From NCBI GenBank assembly GCA_020080175.1, contig JAGHQL010000003.1:248001-312000 (forward strand): a DNA stretch of 64,000 nt, written 5' to 3'. The stretch comes from Glutinoglossum americanum (lineage: Eukaryota > Ascomycota > Geoglossomycetes > Geoglossales > Geoglossaceae). The position numbers were made by a program, and so were the translations under genes. Under the pieces are notes generated by a model. That model searched no databases, was not told the origin of the DNA, and saw only the letters and a program-made list of their open reading frames with translations. Shown here piece after piece: positions 20,236 through 31,282 of the stretch (position 1 is its first letter; each line of letters begins with the position of its first letter).

Positions 20236-21390
20236 ATGAATTGCAGCATCTGTGGGGTTCTTTTAGAGGAGTTCCCTCACCAGTTAGATGCTTCAAAATT
20301 CTCCGACAAGACCCCTCTCTCCACCACTGCTAAACTCCCCGCGGAGGAGACCAATAGCAGGGAGATCGTCTATCGACTAGACTTCAAGCTCGAACTCGAG
20401 CACTGCAGCTTCAAGGGTTCAAGAACGTTTATCTTGAAGGACACTAGTAAGTACTCAAACGCCTTTACTAAGTTGTTCTTCGACTAGTTAGGAATCAGTT
20501 TGCGTGCCGTCTGGAGGAGGTTGGGTACCTCTGGGCCGATGCGCTATGCATCTTGCAAGACTTTGGGGAACAGAATGACTGGCTGTCACAATCGGCTGAG
20601 ATGGACCAGGTGTACGGGGAGTCGTACCTTAACATCTCAGCCACAATAGTCAAGAACGACTACGACGGCCTTTACTTCAGACGGGATTCTGATTGCCTTT
20701 GGGAAGATGAAATTAGGTTGGACATAGCTGGCATCCTCCGGGCCCAATCACACTCAACCAGGGACTCTCACCAACTAGGTGCCGTCAGTCGCCTTAAGTT
20801 ATGGGAGGATTGGGAGGAGTTGGTACCTGACCTGAGCTGATGTGTAATTCTCGACGCCGGATTTTGGGACAAGCTGGTGAGCGAGGCACCCGTTAATAGG
20901 AGAGGCTGGGTGCTTCAAGAACGTCTCATGGCACGGAGGATCCTCCATTTTTGCCAGAGCCAGATAGCGTGGGAATGTTTGGAGTTCGACAAGGCTGAAT
21001 CCTACCCAATTGGGCTACCGATCCTTCAGCTCAGAGCCGACAAAAATCACAAATGTATCGAGATTCAAAGCCTTGAGTGTCGGTAACGGAAAGCAACTTC
21101 GCCAAGCCCGCTTGCATGGAGGCATTGACCCAGACGACCACCTGAAGCCACAAATATACTCATTGGAGCTATGGAAACATATTCCGGAATCATACTCTCT
21201 GATGGCGATTACGGATTCGAACGACAAGCTCGTTACTTTGTCTGGTAAGACAGTTTCCGAGGCGCCATTCCGTGAGACATGCATAATGGCAGCACCCCAA
21301 TTCGGCGAATTGTGGCGGGATGCTTCGGGTTACCCGTCTCAGGGAAGTGCGTCAGGCATGGTGAACCGTCTTAAAATTCAACTTTTTACG
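20236..21390 (+). pseudogene. HET-domain (heterokaryon incompatibility-type) gene relic
   Basis: Typical HET-domain blocks occur in order: YLWADALCILQDFGEQNDWL (about 20520), then VYGESYLNISAT and GLYFRRDSD, then RRGWVLQERLMARRILHFCQ (about 20900), then ESYSLMAITDSNDKLVTLSG (about 21195). A 41-bp intron (20447-20487, GTAAGT...CTAG) would join the first two frames as DTIRNQFACRLEE. The N-terminal part of the HET domain seems to be missing and the rest is interrupted about twice, so the gene is dead. HET proteins act in fungal self/non-self recognition. Relics like this are common in accessory regions. Confidence 0.75.
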
Positions 21391-21561
21391 AAGACGGGAA
21401 GTGGACGCGTGCGCAATACAAAAGTAGCTAGCTTACATGTGATTCTCGTCTTAGCGAGACATCATTAGCGAATGGTGTAGCGGGGCCCTTCAGCCGCATT
21501 ACATACGGAGGCTCACGGCAAAAGTATTCGGAATCTCGCTTAGGCTTTACCCCACTAAAAT

Positions 21562-21630
21562 CTAGTTAAGACTCTAGTTAAGACTCTAGTTAAGACTCTA
21601 GTTAAGACTCTAGTTAAGACTCTAGTTAAG
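21562..21630 (+). repeat. 12-bp tandem repeat (CTAGTTAAGACT)
   Basis: Five perfect copies plus a partial sixth of CTAGTTAAGACT. It is a simple minisatellite between the HET relic and an LTR-like repeat. Confidence 0.95.
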
Positions 21631-21819
21631 CCCCTCCGGCCCTCATGATAATGGTTTCCACCCCCTAGTTCAAGAACTATATCAATGTGAAACTTAATGT
21701 GCTCAATCCAAGCTTGAATCCCACTCTGTTCCAAGTCACTTCATGTCTTTTTACATATTTCTGCTTCTTTTCATGTTTTTAAAAGTCTATTCTTAATAGT
21801 AATACAATTTATTACTTAT

Positions 21820-22131
21820 TGTATAAGAACTCTCGATGTCAAGGCGACATAAAGACACTCCAATGTCGAAGACTCTAGAGGGTTCAATAACAGTATAACA
21901 TCATACCTTGCAATGACAACGATGGCTAGCTAACTGGCTTATATATAGATAAGGCTTGGATGTATGAGGACTATATATTGACTTAAAGCTTGAGGATAAC
22001 TGAAGGCCGTTGAGCCCCCGCAGCTGGGTAACTAGCTCATGTAATGCAAGCGATGTCTAGTCCATATGGTGATATAGATTCCAGAAGCGTACATTCCTAT
22101 ATGAATGTCGGGGGCTTGCATTCTTGTTACA
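21820..22131 (+). mobile_element. LTR-like repeat, full-length copy (copy 2)
   Basis: About 312 bp, starting TGTATAAGAACTCTCG and ending CTTGTTACA. Both halves have counterparts at 16185-16374 (direct) and 16513-16650 (inverted). It is richer in A/T than copy 1, as expected of an old copy subject to RIP. No internal region or flanking duplication is visible, so it reads as a solo LTR. Confidence 0.5.
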
Positions 22132-22378
22132 ATAAAATAGATAGCGGAATTGATTGATGAAGTCGGGGCTCAGGCTTGTGGGGCTAAAACTCGAGTGTGG
22201 GGGATTACCTAAAACTCACCTGGCGCAAGCTTAGGACGGCAACTAGAACGAGAAAGGAAACCTTGCAAGCGCAGGCTCATTCCGTAGGTATGTATACACA
22301 GTACACATGCACAGCCCTTTTCTGTGGTTCCATCAACGCGGCCAATCAGCCTTTTCTTGCAACTACTCTAGTTACCGG

Positions 22379-24069
22379 ATGAAGAAACAAAACTACCCAC
22401 CCATGAACAACGACAACATCAACAATATCAACAATGGCGTAGTGGTCATCTCCGGCGGAAGCGCGGCTAACAACCTAGTGGGCGTGTTCAAGGACCTAGT
22501 GGCCGCGGGGAACGGGGACGGGAGGTGCCCGCTCAGCTATGTGATACCGATTAGCGATAACGGGGGCAGTTCGAGCGAGTTGATCAGGGTGTTTGGGGGC
22601 CCTGGGATTGGGGACGTTAGGAGTATGTATGTGTTTATTATGTATTTGGGAGGGAGGGAGGGGGGGTTTTTTAATTTGGGGGATTATCCCTCTGGGGATG
22701 ATGATAGGTCTTTCTTTCTTATTATAAGTTCCTTGTGATTCCGCCTTCCCCCCCCCCTTTTTTTTTTTTTGCGTTGTTGGGGGTTTCCGTGTCATCACAT
22801 ATATATACATGCGTATATTCGTGTGTCATCGTTCTAAGCATATACCACCCAGGTCGTCTTGTCCGTCTCATCCCCGATTCGGAACCCCAGGACCACCACC
22901 CCGTCATCGACGAGGATGCCGTGTCCCCAACTGCGTCCTACCCACACTCGTCGCCCATCAAACAATTCTTCAACCACCGCCTCCCGGTTCACCCTCCCAC
23001 CGCTCGCCTCGAGTGGCTCGATATCGTCGAGTCCCGGCATTCCCTTTGGACGTCCATCCCCTCTCCCAAGAAGGAACTCATCCGCAGCTTCCTCAACCAC
23101 CTCAACCTCGAGATTGTGAAGCGCGCGAGGCCCCCTCATAGCGTGTTCTCGTTCCAGAACGCGGCGGTAGGGAATCTCTTCTTGACGGGCGCGCGGCTCT
23201 TCACGGGGAGTTTCGAAAGCGCGATTTATCTCCTGGGCGTCGTGACGGGGGTCCCCGAGTATGTGAGCGTGTTGCCAGCTATCAATTCTAATTTCTCGCA
23301 TCATATCTCTGCTGGGTTGGTGGATGGGAGTGTGGTTACGGGGCAGAATGATATTTCGCATCCCAGCGCCCCGACGGCCTTGCCGTCCGATGAGGATACC
23401 GTTGAGGATGCGAATCTTCCTGGTTCGCTGCCGACGCTGAGGCAGCAGAATATTGTCTTCTCGAAGAGTCCGGCGCCCGAGGAGAGGGATCTTCCCGCGA
23501 GGATCGAGAGGATTTGGTATATCAACCCGTACGGGCAGGAGATCCGCCCGGCCGCGAATCCGAAGGTTATCGACGCGATACGTGGGTCCCAGTGCCTAGT
23601 CTACAGCATCGGCTCCCTCTATACGAGCATAATCCCCTGCCTCATCCTCCGCGGAGTCGGCGCTGCCATCCTCTCCTCCTCCATTCGCTTCAAAGTATTC
23701 ATCCTCAACGGATCCATAGACCGAGAAACAGGCCCCGCTTCGGACCCCTTCACGGCTCTTGACTTCATCGCCGCCATAGCCCGCGCTTGCTCCGAGAGCC
23801 GCGGGATCGCCGGCGGCGAGTGCAAGCCGGAGGAGTACCGGGCGTACGTGACGCATCTGGTGCATCTTGAAGGGGAAGGCACACCGGTGGTGGACGGGAA
23901 GGCGCTGAAGGGCCTGGGGATCGAGTGTTTGAGGGTTTATGGACGGAGGACCCGGGAGGGCGGGATGAGGTACGATGAGGTTGCGTTGAAGCAGGCGCTG
24001 GAGGCTATTTTGGGGAGAAGGGAGGGGGTGGGGGGTATAGGGAGGAGGATGACGATGGGAGGAGGGTGA
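22379..24069 (+). CDS. CofD/UPF0052-family protein (YvcK-like fold)
   Basis: Two exons, 22379-22622 and 22853-24069, join to 486 residues. The 230-bp intron (GTATGT...ACCCAG) contains long C and T runs. Exon 1 has VVVISGGSAANNLV and then PISDNGGSSSELIRVFGG, the nucleotide-sugar/2-phospho-L-lactate-transferase-type N-terminal motif. The splice joins GDVR to SRLVRLIPDSE. Later blocks (FQNAAVGNLFLTGARLFTGS near residue 265, and NPKVIDAIRGSQCLVYSIGS) are typical of the family, which includes yeast YNL011C. In bacteria YvcK-type proteins influence cell-wall precursor and carbon metabolism. The fungal role is unknown. An alternative start is the Met at 22403. Confidence 0.85.
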
Positions 24070-24771
24070 CGGTGGAGTGGACTTTGGGGTTTTCGCCGGG
24101 TCAGGCTTTTTTCTCGAGAGGGGATTTGAGGGAATTAAAAGGTGGGTTTTATTTGGGTCAATTAGAACAGCGCTGCTCCTGTTGCCATGAGGAAAATAAT
24201 ACCGTTCACCAGATCGCCTATTATTGACCCATCTCTCAAGTGGGTCAATGCGTCGCGGACCCAGATCGAAGGGATTTCACCACCCTTTTTTCTTTCGTAG
24301 CTTCTGTCGCTCGGTTGTTTTAGAAGTGCGGTGGCGTGGTGGGCTGGAGAGCATGTTCTAGAACTAATCAATGTCTCGGGAGCATGCTCGAGAGGAGGGA
24401 AAAGGGGGAACATAGAAGCTTTAATGTTCTTATTGATATGAACTATTCACGTCGTGAGATACAGTCTACCATCCTCTGCGTACACCTACTCGCTCCTATC
24501 TGTCTATCGTACGTACAAGTCCCCCTTAATCTATACAAAAAATTACAACTAGTTTCCGTCCGGACGCCCCCCGACCGGGAAGTCATTACTGCTTGAAAAT
24601 ATTTTTAGTCATCTTTGAGGCATCCACCAGCCAGCCAGGCAGCCGGCCCCGCCCAGTGCCTCGGGAAAATAACGAAAAGTTCGGATTTGAGAGTGGGAGA
24701 AAAACTAAAAAGTACCTTATACAACAAACATTATGCTCACTATAGGAGGGACGTTATGTATCGCATGAGTC
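24070..24771. other. Convergent 3' intergenic region
   Basis: This lies between the 3' ends of the CofD-family gene (+) and MIP1 (-). No gene-like frame is seen. Confidence 0.5.
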
Positions 24772-27700
24772 TCAAACTCTCCCAACCTGCCTCGTCCTTG
24801 CGAAGTGCTGTCTCTCAATACCTCCCCACCCTCTTCTCTCGGGAGAAAACTGTCCCCGGTACCCTACCCACTCGGAAATGGCGGGTAACTCGACCATCTG
24901 CGGCTGCTGGTGTGCCTTTGGCAGCATCGCTTGTTTCAAAGTGCGTGCTATAATGTGGGGAGCTATGGCCTTACGTTGGTCTCGCACGATATCTTTCAGC
25001 TCCTTCTCGTCGCTTGTGATCTGCGCCCTCATATACGCGAGACTCTCATCGCCGTTTTTGCTAGAGAGCTGATCCATGACGGGTTCTCGGGGTTGATAAG
25101 TCCATTTCTCCGGGCTGGGTGCGTGGCTGGGTGTCGGGACGGTGTTTAGGTCTAGTTTCGAGAGCGGGCCTTTGGCGAGGATTTGCTTGATATCGAGAGA
25201 TTCGCCATGGGGAATCTTATTAGGATGCGAGGGGGTGATACAATCCATATCGACCTCCTTACGGAGCACATGATCGATATCCACAGCCGAGAAATACGCA
25301 CAGGACTGTGGGAGGTCATGGATCCCCATCTGTTGAGAAAACATGGCACGCGTCCAGAGATTTGCAACCTGCAGGGCAAGCGCTGCTCTGTAGCGATGGG
25401 CATCCACCACGAGATACCGGATTTCGTCGTGCACAGTGATGGCGAGTCGCGCATTGAGGTTAAAGCGGCGGATCAGGTGGTCCATGGAGATGATGAGGAG
25501 GTGAAGGTAGTCAACACCGGAGGATTGGATGGCCCAGTTGATGCGCGAGGTCATGAAGCCACCCTTGTTAATGTAGCGACGCATGAGCGCCTCGGTGATG
25601 CCAGCGCCGAGGACTGGCGTCCGCGGCCGCTCTTGCTCTGCGAACTCTTCGAGCTTGTTGAAGACGAAGCTTTCGGTGCCGCCTCGCCAGAACGGACGTT
25701 CGTGCAGCGACTTGCGGTTCGTCTTCTCTCCCTTCGTCTCTTTGTAGAGCCTCGCTGCGATAGCTGCGGTCTTGACTTCACTTAGGTTAGGGTTGAACTG
25801 TCGGAGTAAGGTCGAGGCAAACTTGACGCCTGCTCCATATATGCGGCCATAGTTGAACACTTTCGCGTCGTTTCTCGATATGCCTAAGATCTTCGCTGTT
25901 TTGGAATGAAGATCGGTACACGCCGCTTTCGTGCCTTCCAGCGTCATGAATCCAATGGCGTTGCCGCCGTGAAGTTTGAATTGTGCATCGCCAACCAGGC
26001 TGGCTATCCAAAGCTCCTGTGAGTCCACATCTGCGCCAACGAAACAGTATCCAGGAGGCGCTTTAATCATAGACTTCAATTCAGAGCCTACACGGTTTGA
26101 TTTGGCATTGCTTGCCGTCAACCAGGTATTTTCCACGGCTCTTCTAGTGATGGTACCCATTGGGATGATCTGAGGTAATATAAGTCCGAGTTCGGGTGTT
26201 TCTGGTTCTCTACTGGCCGCTCCGATGGGTACGTCTCCTTCATACACTACCATTTGGGACATTATCCGATCGCGAGCGCTGATCCAGTAAGAGCAGGATG
26301 CATTCATCTCCAACGCCTCTTTTGCGTACGGATACTCTGAGGAAAGGGTGCCGTTCTCGAAATATTGTAAATACCCCTTTGCCAGGGGGTTAGTGCATCG
26401 TGCGGCGGGCCCGTCTTTATGAGGAAGTTTGAAGTAAACACCTGTCCGGTCGTCTCTTAGAGCAAGGTCTTTCTCATCAAACGAATCGCATCTGGTTGCG
26501 GGTTTATTGTTGTATTTGTGAACATCTGTAATCGGGACGCGGAACGTCCAACCGTACTTATCTGACCAAATCAGAGGGTGGTTGTCCCATGCTAATCTCA
26601 GCATAAGCGGAGCGATCCGAGTTCGGACTGATAGTCCAATTGGCGCAGTAGTAGTTGGGAACAAGTCTTTATACCATTTTGGCATTCCAGGCATTTTCTG
26701 ACGCGCAGCTGGCCTGGGAGGGTCCCCTTTCTTCTTTCCCTTCACCATTTTGATCTCTTGACCAGACCAATTAAGCTGTCTTAGCCAAGGGTCGTTGTTG
26801 TATTTCTCAGGATCACCCTTCAACTCAAGGGCTCGCTCTGTTAAATCGACGAGGCGCTGTTGCACACCGTCTGATAACCGTTGATAAGTTGCTTCTGCGT
26901 TTGCAAGGTAGGACTCCCATGAACGGTCCACTGGTAGAATGACAGACGACAGATGTCGTAGAGCTCCAAAACTGACGGGGTGTGGGCAAACATCTAAAAA
27001 CCCAGGAAATACTCTCCGGTAAACACGATGCGTTATCGCAACATCTGCTGCGCAATAATCCATCAATTCCTCCAGCTTTTCTCGCACTCCTTCCCGGTCT
27101 AGTACTCCGAACTGATCCCGCTGGGCCTTGTCGATAGTGACGTCGCAGTGAAATTTAGCAACATCTCTCAACGAGTTGACAGAACTCCGACCAACCCAAA
27201 GCTCTTCCTCTTCCTCGCTCAGAGCCTTATTTTCCAATAAAGCTGTTAATTCGGCTGAATCAGTCTCCAACGCAATCTTTTCTCGTAGCTCTCGGTTCTT
27301 CTTATGCTTCATCCATGTGGGTCTCTGGCGAGAGCACATGCCATTTACGGCGACATGCAGAGACATTGTATCGAGAAAGAAGTTTCTCGACTGATGTATG
27401 TTGTATTCTTCCGCTATCCGAGCCCTATCATATCCGATATTGTGGCCGACTACTATCCTCGACACACTCGGATCCCCCAGAGGTATCAGATGTCGGTCGG
27501 ACTCAGACTCCCCGAGTAGCCATGGGGAGAGCCACGCATACCACGCCGTCGGACTTGCTGCACAAGCCATCACAGCAAATGAGCTTTCCTTCCACATGAC
27601 CTCCGTATCAAACACTAACATCGACTCCTGAGGGACATCCACCTGTTCGGTTCGGCCATCGGGGTAATACTTCGTCCATCCGCTTCTCCTAACCCATCTC

Positions 27701-28295
27701 CGTGGCTTCTGCGGTACATCGCGTTTCGAAAACTCCTTAGATTGGCTCAAATACGGCTCCGCAGCATCCATGCCTAGCCTGAAAAAGTGCTCATCGAGAT
27801 TCTTACCCTGCAATGGTGGGACATCGAAGCCGATTGGACTTGAGCCGTCCTGGTTCTTACCCCACAGATCATGTCGCGAGAGGTGGTCTTTTGATAGTTC
27901 AACTAGAGGTTTAGGCGGAGGTGCAGCTGGCTGAGTAAATATTTGCGGGTAGACATGGCTGCTTAATTGCTGGACTCCAATCTCATTGAAGCGTGCTTCG
28001 GATGGTACTAGAAAAACATAAGTACACCCTCCCGGATCTGGGATTTCGCACTCTACAAACCCAAGAGGCCCTCTAGCTTTTCTGTACTCTCTGCATCTCG
28101 CGTAGATTTAGATGTCTCGATTGCATAGGTCCTTCGCGATACGAGATAAATAGGGGATCCCGATACCGAACGGTTGCGGAATCGTAGAGTCCTAGACCAT
28201 CCAGCGCAAGACTTGCCATGCTGACTCGCGCGTATACAGAAGAGCATAGTCACCCGTCGCGCCCGTCGCGCTCGTATTGTTGTCCTAGAAATCAA
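24772..28295 (-). CDS. MIP1: Mitochondrial DNA polymerase gamma catalytic subunit
   Basis: Two exons, 28061-28295 and 24772-28007, join across a 53-bp intron (GTTTGT...TTCTAG) to 1156 residues. The Arg-rich, acid-poor N-terminus (ISRTTIRARRARRVTMLFCI) suits a mitochondrial presequence; a second Met at 28247 is an alternative start. Exonuclease motifs: FDTE (about residue 212), GHNIGYDR (about 267) and DYCAADVAITH (about 396). Family-A polymerase motifs: GADVDSQELWIASL (motif A), RNDAKVFNYGRIYG (motif B) and ITVHDEIRY (motif C). All catalytic acidic residues are present, so the protein should replicate and proofread mitochondrial DNA. The length is close to other fungal Mip1 proteins. It is head-to-head with the RING gene. 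Confidence 0.95.
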
Positions 28296-28620
28296 GTCAT
28301 AACGGGCCTGACTGCTGGATTCTGAGACGGCAGCGAGCTCGATGTGATACTTCTTGGCGTGGATGGGATTTCCCCAATCACGTGCACTGTCATCTGCGGT
28401 TCCAATACGGAAGTGGCGGGAGTAACGGGTGGCGGGTGTGGTTCACGTAACCCGCCGTAATTTGCGACAACATCCGAGATTGTCTCTTGCTGTCCGTCGC
28501 CTGTCGGCTTCCTCTTCTCTTCCTCCACTCACATGCCTCTCTAGATCCTTCCATAAGCACCTGTTTAATCGCGTCTACTGCCTGCATCTTCTTTGTCTTC
28601 ATATATATACTGCTGTCGGC
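28296..28620. promoter_or_regulatory. Shared divergent promoter of MIP1 and the RING gene
   Basis: 325 bp separate the two start codons, so both promoters and leaders must lie here. A TATATATA tract at about 28601-28608 is close to the RING gene start. An in-frame upstream Met for the RING gene (28429) would extend it into this region but adds sequence with no domain. Confidence 0.5.
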
Positions 28621-29457
28621 ATGGCTAGTCGACATGCCACTCCCATCATGGGTCTGATGTCTTTCTTTTCCTCCTCGGCACTGCCAACACCACCACCATT
28701 AACACCGACAACACCGACAACACCAACAACGCCTTCAACTTCACCCTCTCCAGCACCAATATCTTCATCTACACCACATACACCAACTGCAACGTCAATC
28801 ATGGCAAATATGCTTCGGCGGTCTTCCCGCCACTCCTCTGCCAACCCATCCTCCTCCACGTCTGCTGTCGTTGATTTAACGCTACCGCCACAATCCGGGT
28901 CCTCTACAAGACCCGCAGCTTCCAGGAAGAGGTCATTGCCTACGCAGTCTATTGATTTATCTCCTAAGCGGATTAGGGCAACCCTGGCCCCAAGGCCGTT
29001 GTACTCACCGAAGAGGGAGGGTACAGTCGAGGAAGTGGACCTGTTAGAGATCGAGGATGATAAGGGCCTCAACACGCTCTTGAGCAAACAGCAAGCGGAG
29101 CTAGTCAAATCGCAGCAGGCAAAGGGAGACGAAGCCCCCAAACTATCTACGCTACAGTGCATCATCTGCCTAGGAAACCCAACCGACCTCTCGGCTACAC
29201 CATGTGGCAAGTCTTCATTCCCAGCTCAATTCGTCATCACCCTAGCATGAACTTAACATATACTTACCTACTATACAGGTCACTTGTTCTGCCACACATG
29301 CCTCATGGAATCCATCATCGCTGGCGAGCAGAACCAACCTAAGCTCCCTCGATGTCCTGTCTGCCGGCGCCGGTGTAACAAACGTGACGTCCGACCATTG
29401 GAGCTCAAGCTTCGCATGAAGTACAAGGGGAAGGGCAAAGAGCCTGTGAGGGACTAG
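28621..29457 (+). CDS. RING-finger E3 ubiquitin ligase, Slx8-like (SUMO-targeted type)
   Basis: Two exons, 28621-29206 and 29279-29457, give 254 residues. The C-terminal RING finger reads CIICLGNPTDLSATPCGHLF, then CHTCL and CPVCR, the complete C3HC4 set. The N-terminal part is disordered and Pro/Thr-rich, with short hydrophobic-acidic motifs VVDLTL, SIDLS and VDLLEIED that resemble SUMO-interaction motifs. A RING with several upstream SIMs is the layout of Slx8-type ligases, which act on sumoylated nuclear proteins in DNA repair. The specific assignment is inference. The 72-bp intron must use a GC donor (TGTG|GCAAGT...ATACAG|GTCAC) to keep the Cys-Gly-His of the RING. Confidence 0.75.
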
Positions 29458-31282
29458 TGCGAAGGCCGGACACCGTCTGGTTCGGGCCTGAGGATGGGGG
29501 CGGAGACATGGCATGTCTCGTGATAAATTTATTGCGCAAACGACACACACGAGCTATGATCACAGAACGCATATCCTTTCATATCCGTGTCCTCAAAAAG
29601 GCATCAATTATCTGTATGTATGTACATACGTACATACATTACGAGCACACAAGCTTAGATTCCAAACACCTCGATAAGTAACGGCCAGATGAGTAGCGAC
29701 AGCACCCACCATCATGACAGTTTCGTCACTTCACGACGGTCTGGTGTTGTTTTTTCCTTATTTTTATGAGTGTTTTACATAGGCCTGGATTGCATGTATA
29801 GGATGGGAGATAGGTACTTGGGCCTGGCCAGGCGGATGGGCATGCAGCTTGCTTTCCAGCTTGCTATTTTCCTTGCCATGCACAGCATAGGCGTTTTTTT
29901 AATTTTTGGCTTGCCTACTCTTGGCTCTGACTAGGAATTCGCATATATAATAATTCTTTTGTTTTACAAGTGCGCGTCTTGCCGTGTCGAGTCATATGCA
30001 CGTAGTTAAATGTAGCAGAACTACCCAAAGGAAAGGAAGGGAAATCTATATGCCCTTTGGAATTGAAGAGTTATTGAATAGGAAAAATGGGGGGTTTCTT
30101 CTGTTGTTTCCATTATCCCCCCCATCTTCCTCTAAGCAGTCACCCGAGACAACATGCACCCAACATGAAACCCTCGACTTCGACTTACACGCTATAAGGA
30201 GGAATAGTGGAAACATGGAGCTCTGAAACTTTCTAGACGCGACATATCCTGAAGAAAGAAAGAGAAGCAGGGCAGAGTGAGGGGGCGGAACAGGTAAAAC
30301 AATGTCATTCTTATAGCCCATGAATGAAGGAATACAAATCCCCCTTAGAATCTCAGAATGTGAGAGGTTCCTCTAGTCGCCCGTTATATAGAAGAGGGCC
30401 GAAGCAATAGGGGAAAAGAAACCCCGTCTCAAAAGAGGAGGACGAAACAGAAACTTCGAACACCTGCCCACCGAATAGCATACAAAGTTCCAGGAATTGA
30501 ACATAAAAACCCAGCCGTAAGGCAGGGGAGACGCAAAACGGGGAACGTCGAACACCCAGAACACCCAGAACACCAAGCCCTACGTAAAAACCTTCAATCT
30601 CCTTTCGGACCAAGTGCACGAACCACCTCGCATGGCCTGCAGGGTGAAGAAACCGATGAGCGCTCGAAAGGGAAAAGGTACGAAGGCGAAAGATAAGACA
30701 CGGGTGATTAGGAGGGAAGTCAATGCGGCTAAGAAGGAAAAGAGATGTGCTAAGGTGGAGGGGGATGCTTCTGTGAAGGAAAAGCGAGGTGCTGAGGTCG
30801 AGGGGGCTGGTGGGTGAATTCTGGTCTTTCGATGGGTGGTTGGGGGGGGGGACTCCTGAGTTCCGTGGCGAGTTCTCCGGCGGCGGCCAGTCCGCAGCGC
30901 ATGCATGCACACTTTCTCTCGATTCGCTCGTTCTCTTGGTTTTAATTGTTTGCGGGAAGTACGCATAGCTCTCTAGCGATATGACAACAGGATGAAGTAG
31001 GAGGCAGGCGGGATCCCATGACATTCATTTGAATGAGTTTTATTCGTTTTGGTATTGGACTTGGAAGTTTAAGGGAGGGGAGAAGAGAAAGAGAAAGAGA
31101 AGAAGAGTTGTTACACAAAAAGGTTGATGATCGATTTTTCTGTGCCCCTAGGTGCATTCGAAATGCGAGCGAAGCCCGTGGATGACCATCGCGAAAAAGG
31201 GGAAAAGAGTGATGGCATACGCGCGTGCGTGTTGGTGCATAAGGAAATAAACTAGTCCAAAAAGTGGGAGGGTTAAGAGAAA
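29458..31282. other. Intergenic region, one doubtful small basic frame
   Basis: About 1.8 kb between the 3' ends of the RING gene and TEL1. A plus-strand frame at 30632-30817 encodes a Lys/Arg-rich 61-residue product (MACRVKKPMSARKGKGTKAK at its start). It might be a small basic protein, but there is no family match I can see, and a longer unlikely frame lies opposite it. Purine-rich tracts occur near 31070-31110. Confidence 0.4.

Noticed and set aside
21562-21630. Regular repeats as a possible CRISPR-like array
   Set aside because: The 12-bp units are directly tandem with no spacers, and the host is a fungus.
28599-29210. 203-residue minus-strand frame opposite the RING gene
   Set aside because: Its Val/Gly-rich repeats are the antisense of the Pro/Thr-rich repeats of the RING protein.
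30353-31024. 223-residue minus-strand frame rich in Leu/Ser/Pro
   Set aside because: Low-complexity composition, no domain and no splice logic. It lies just past the TEL1 3' end.
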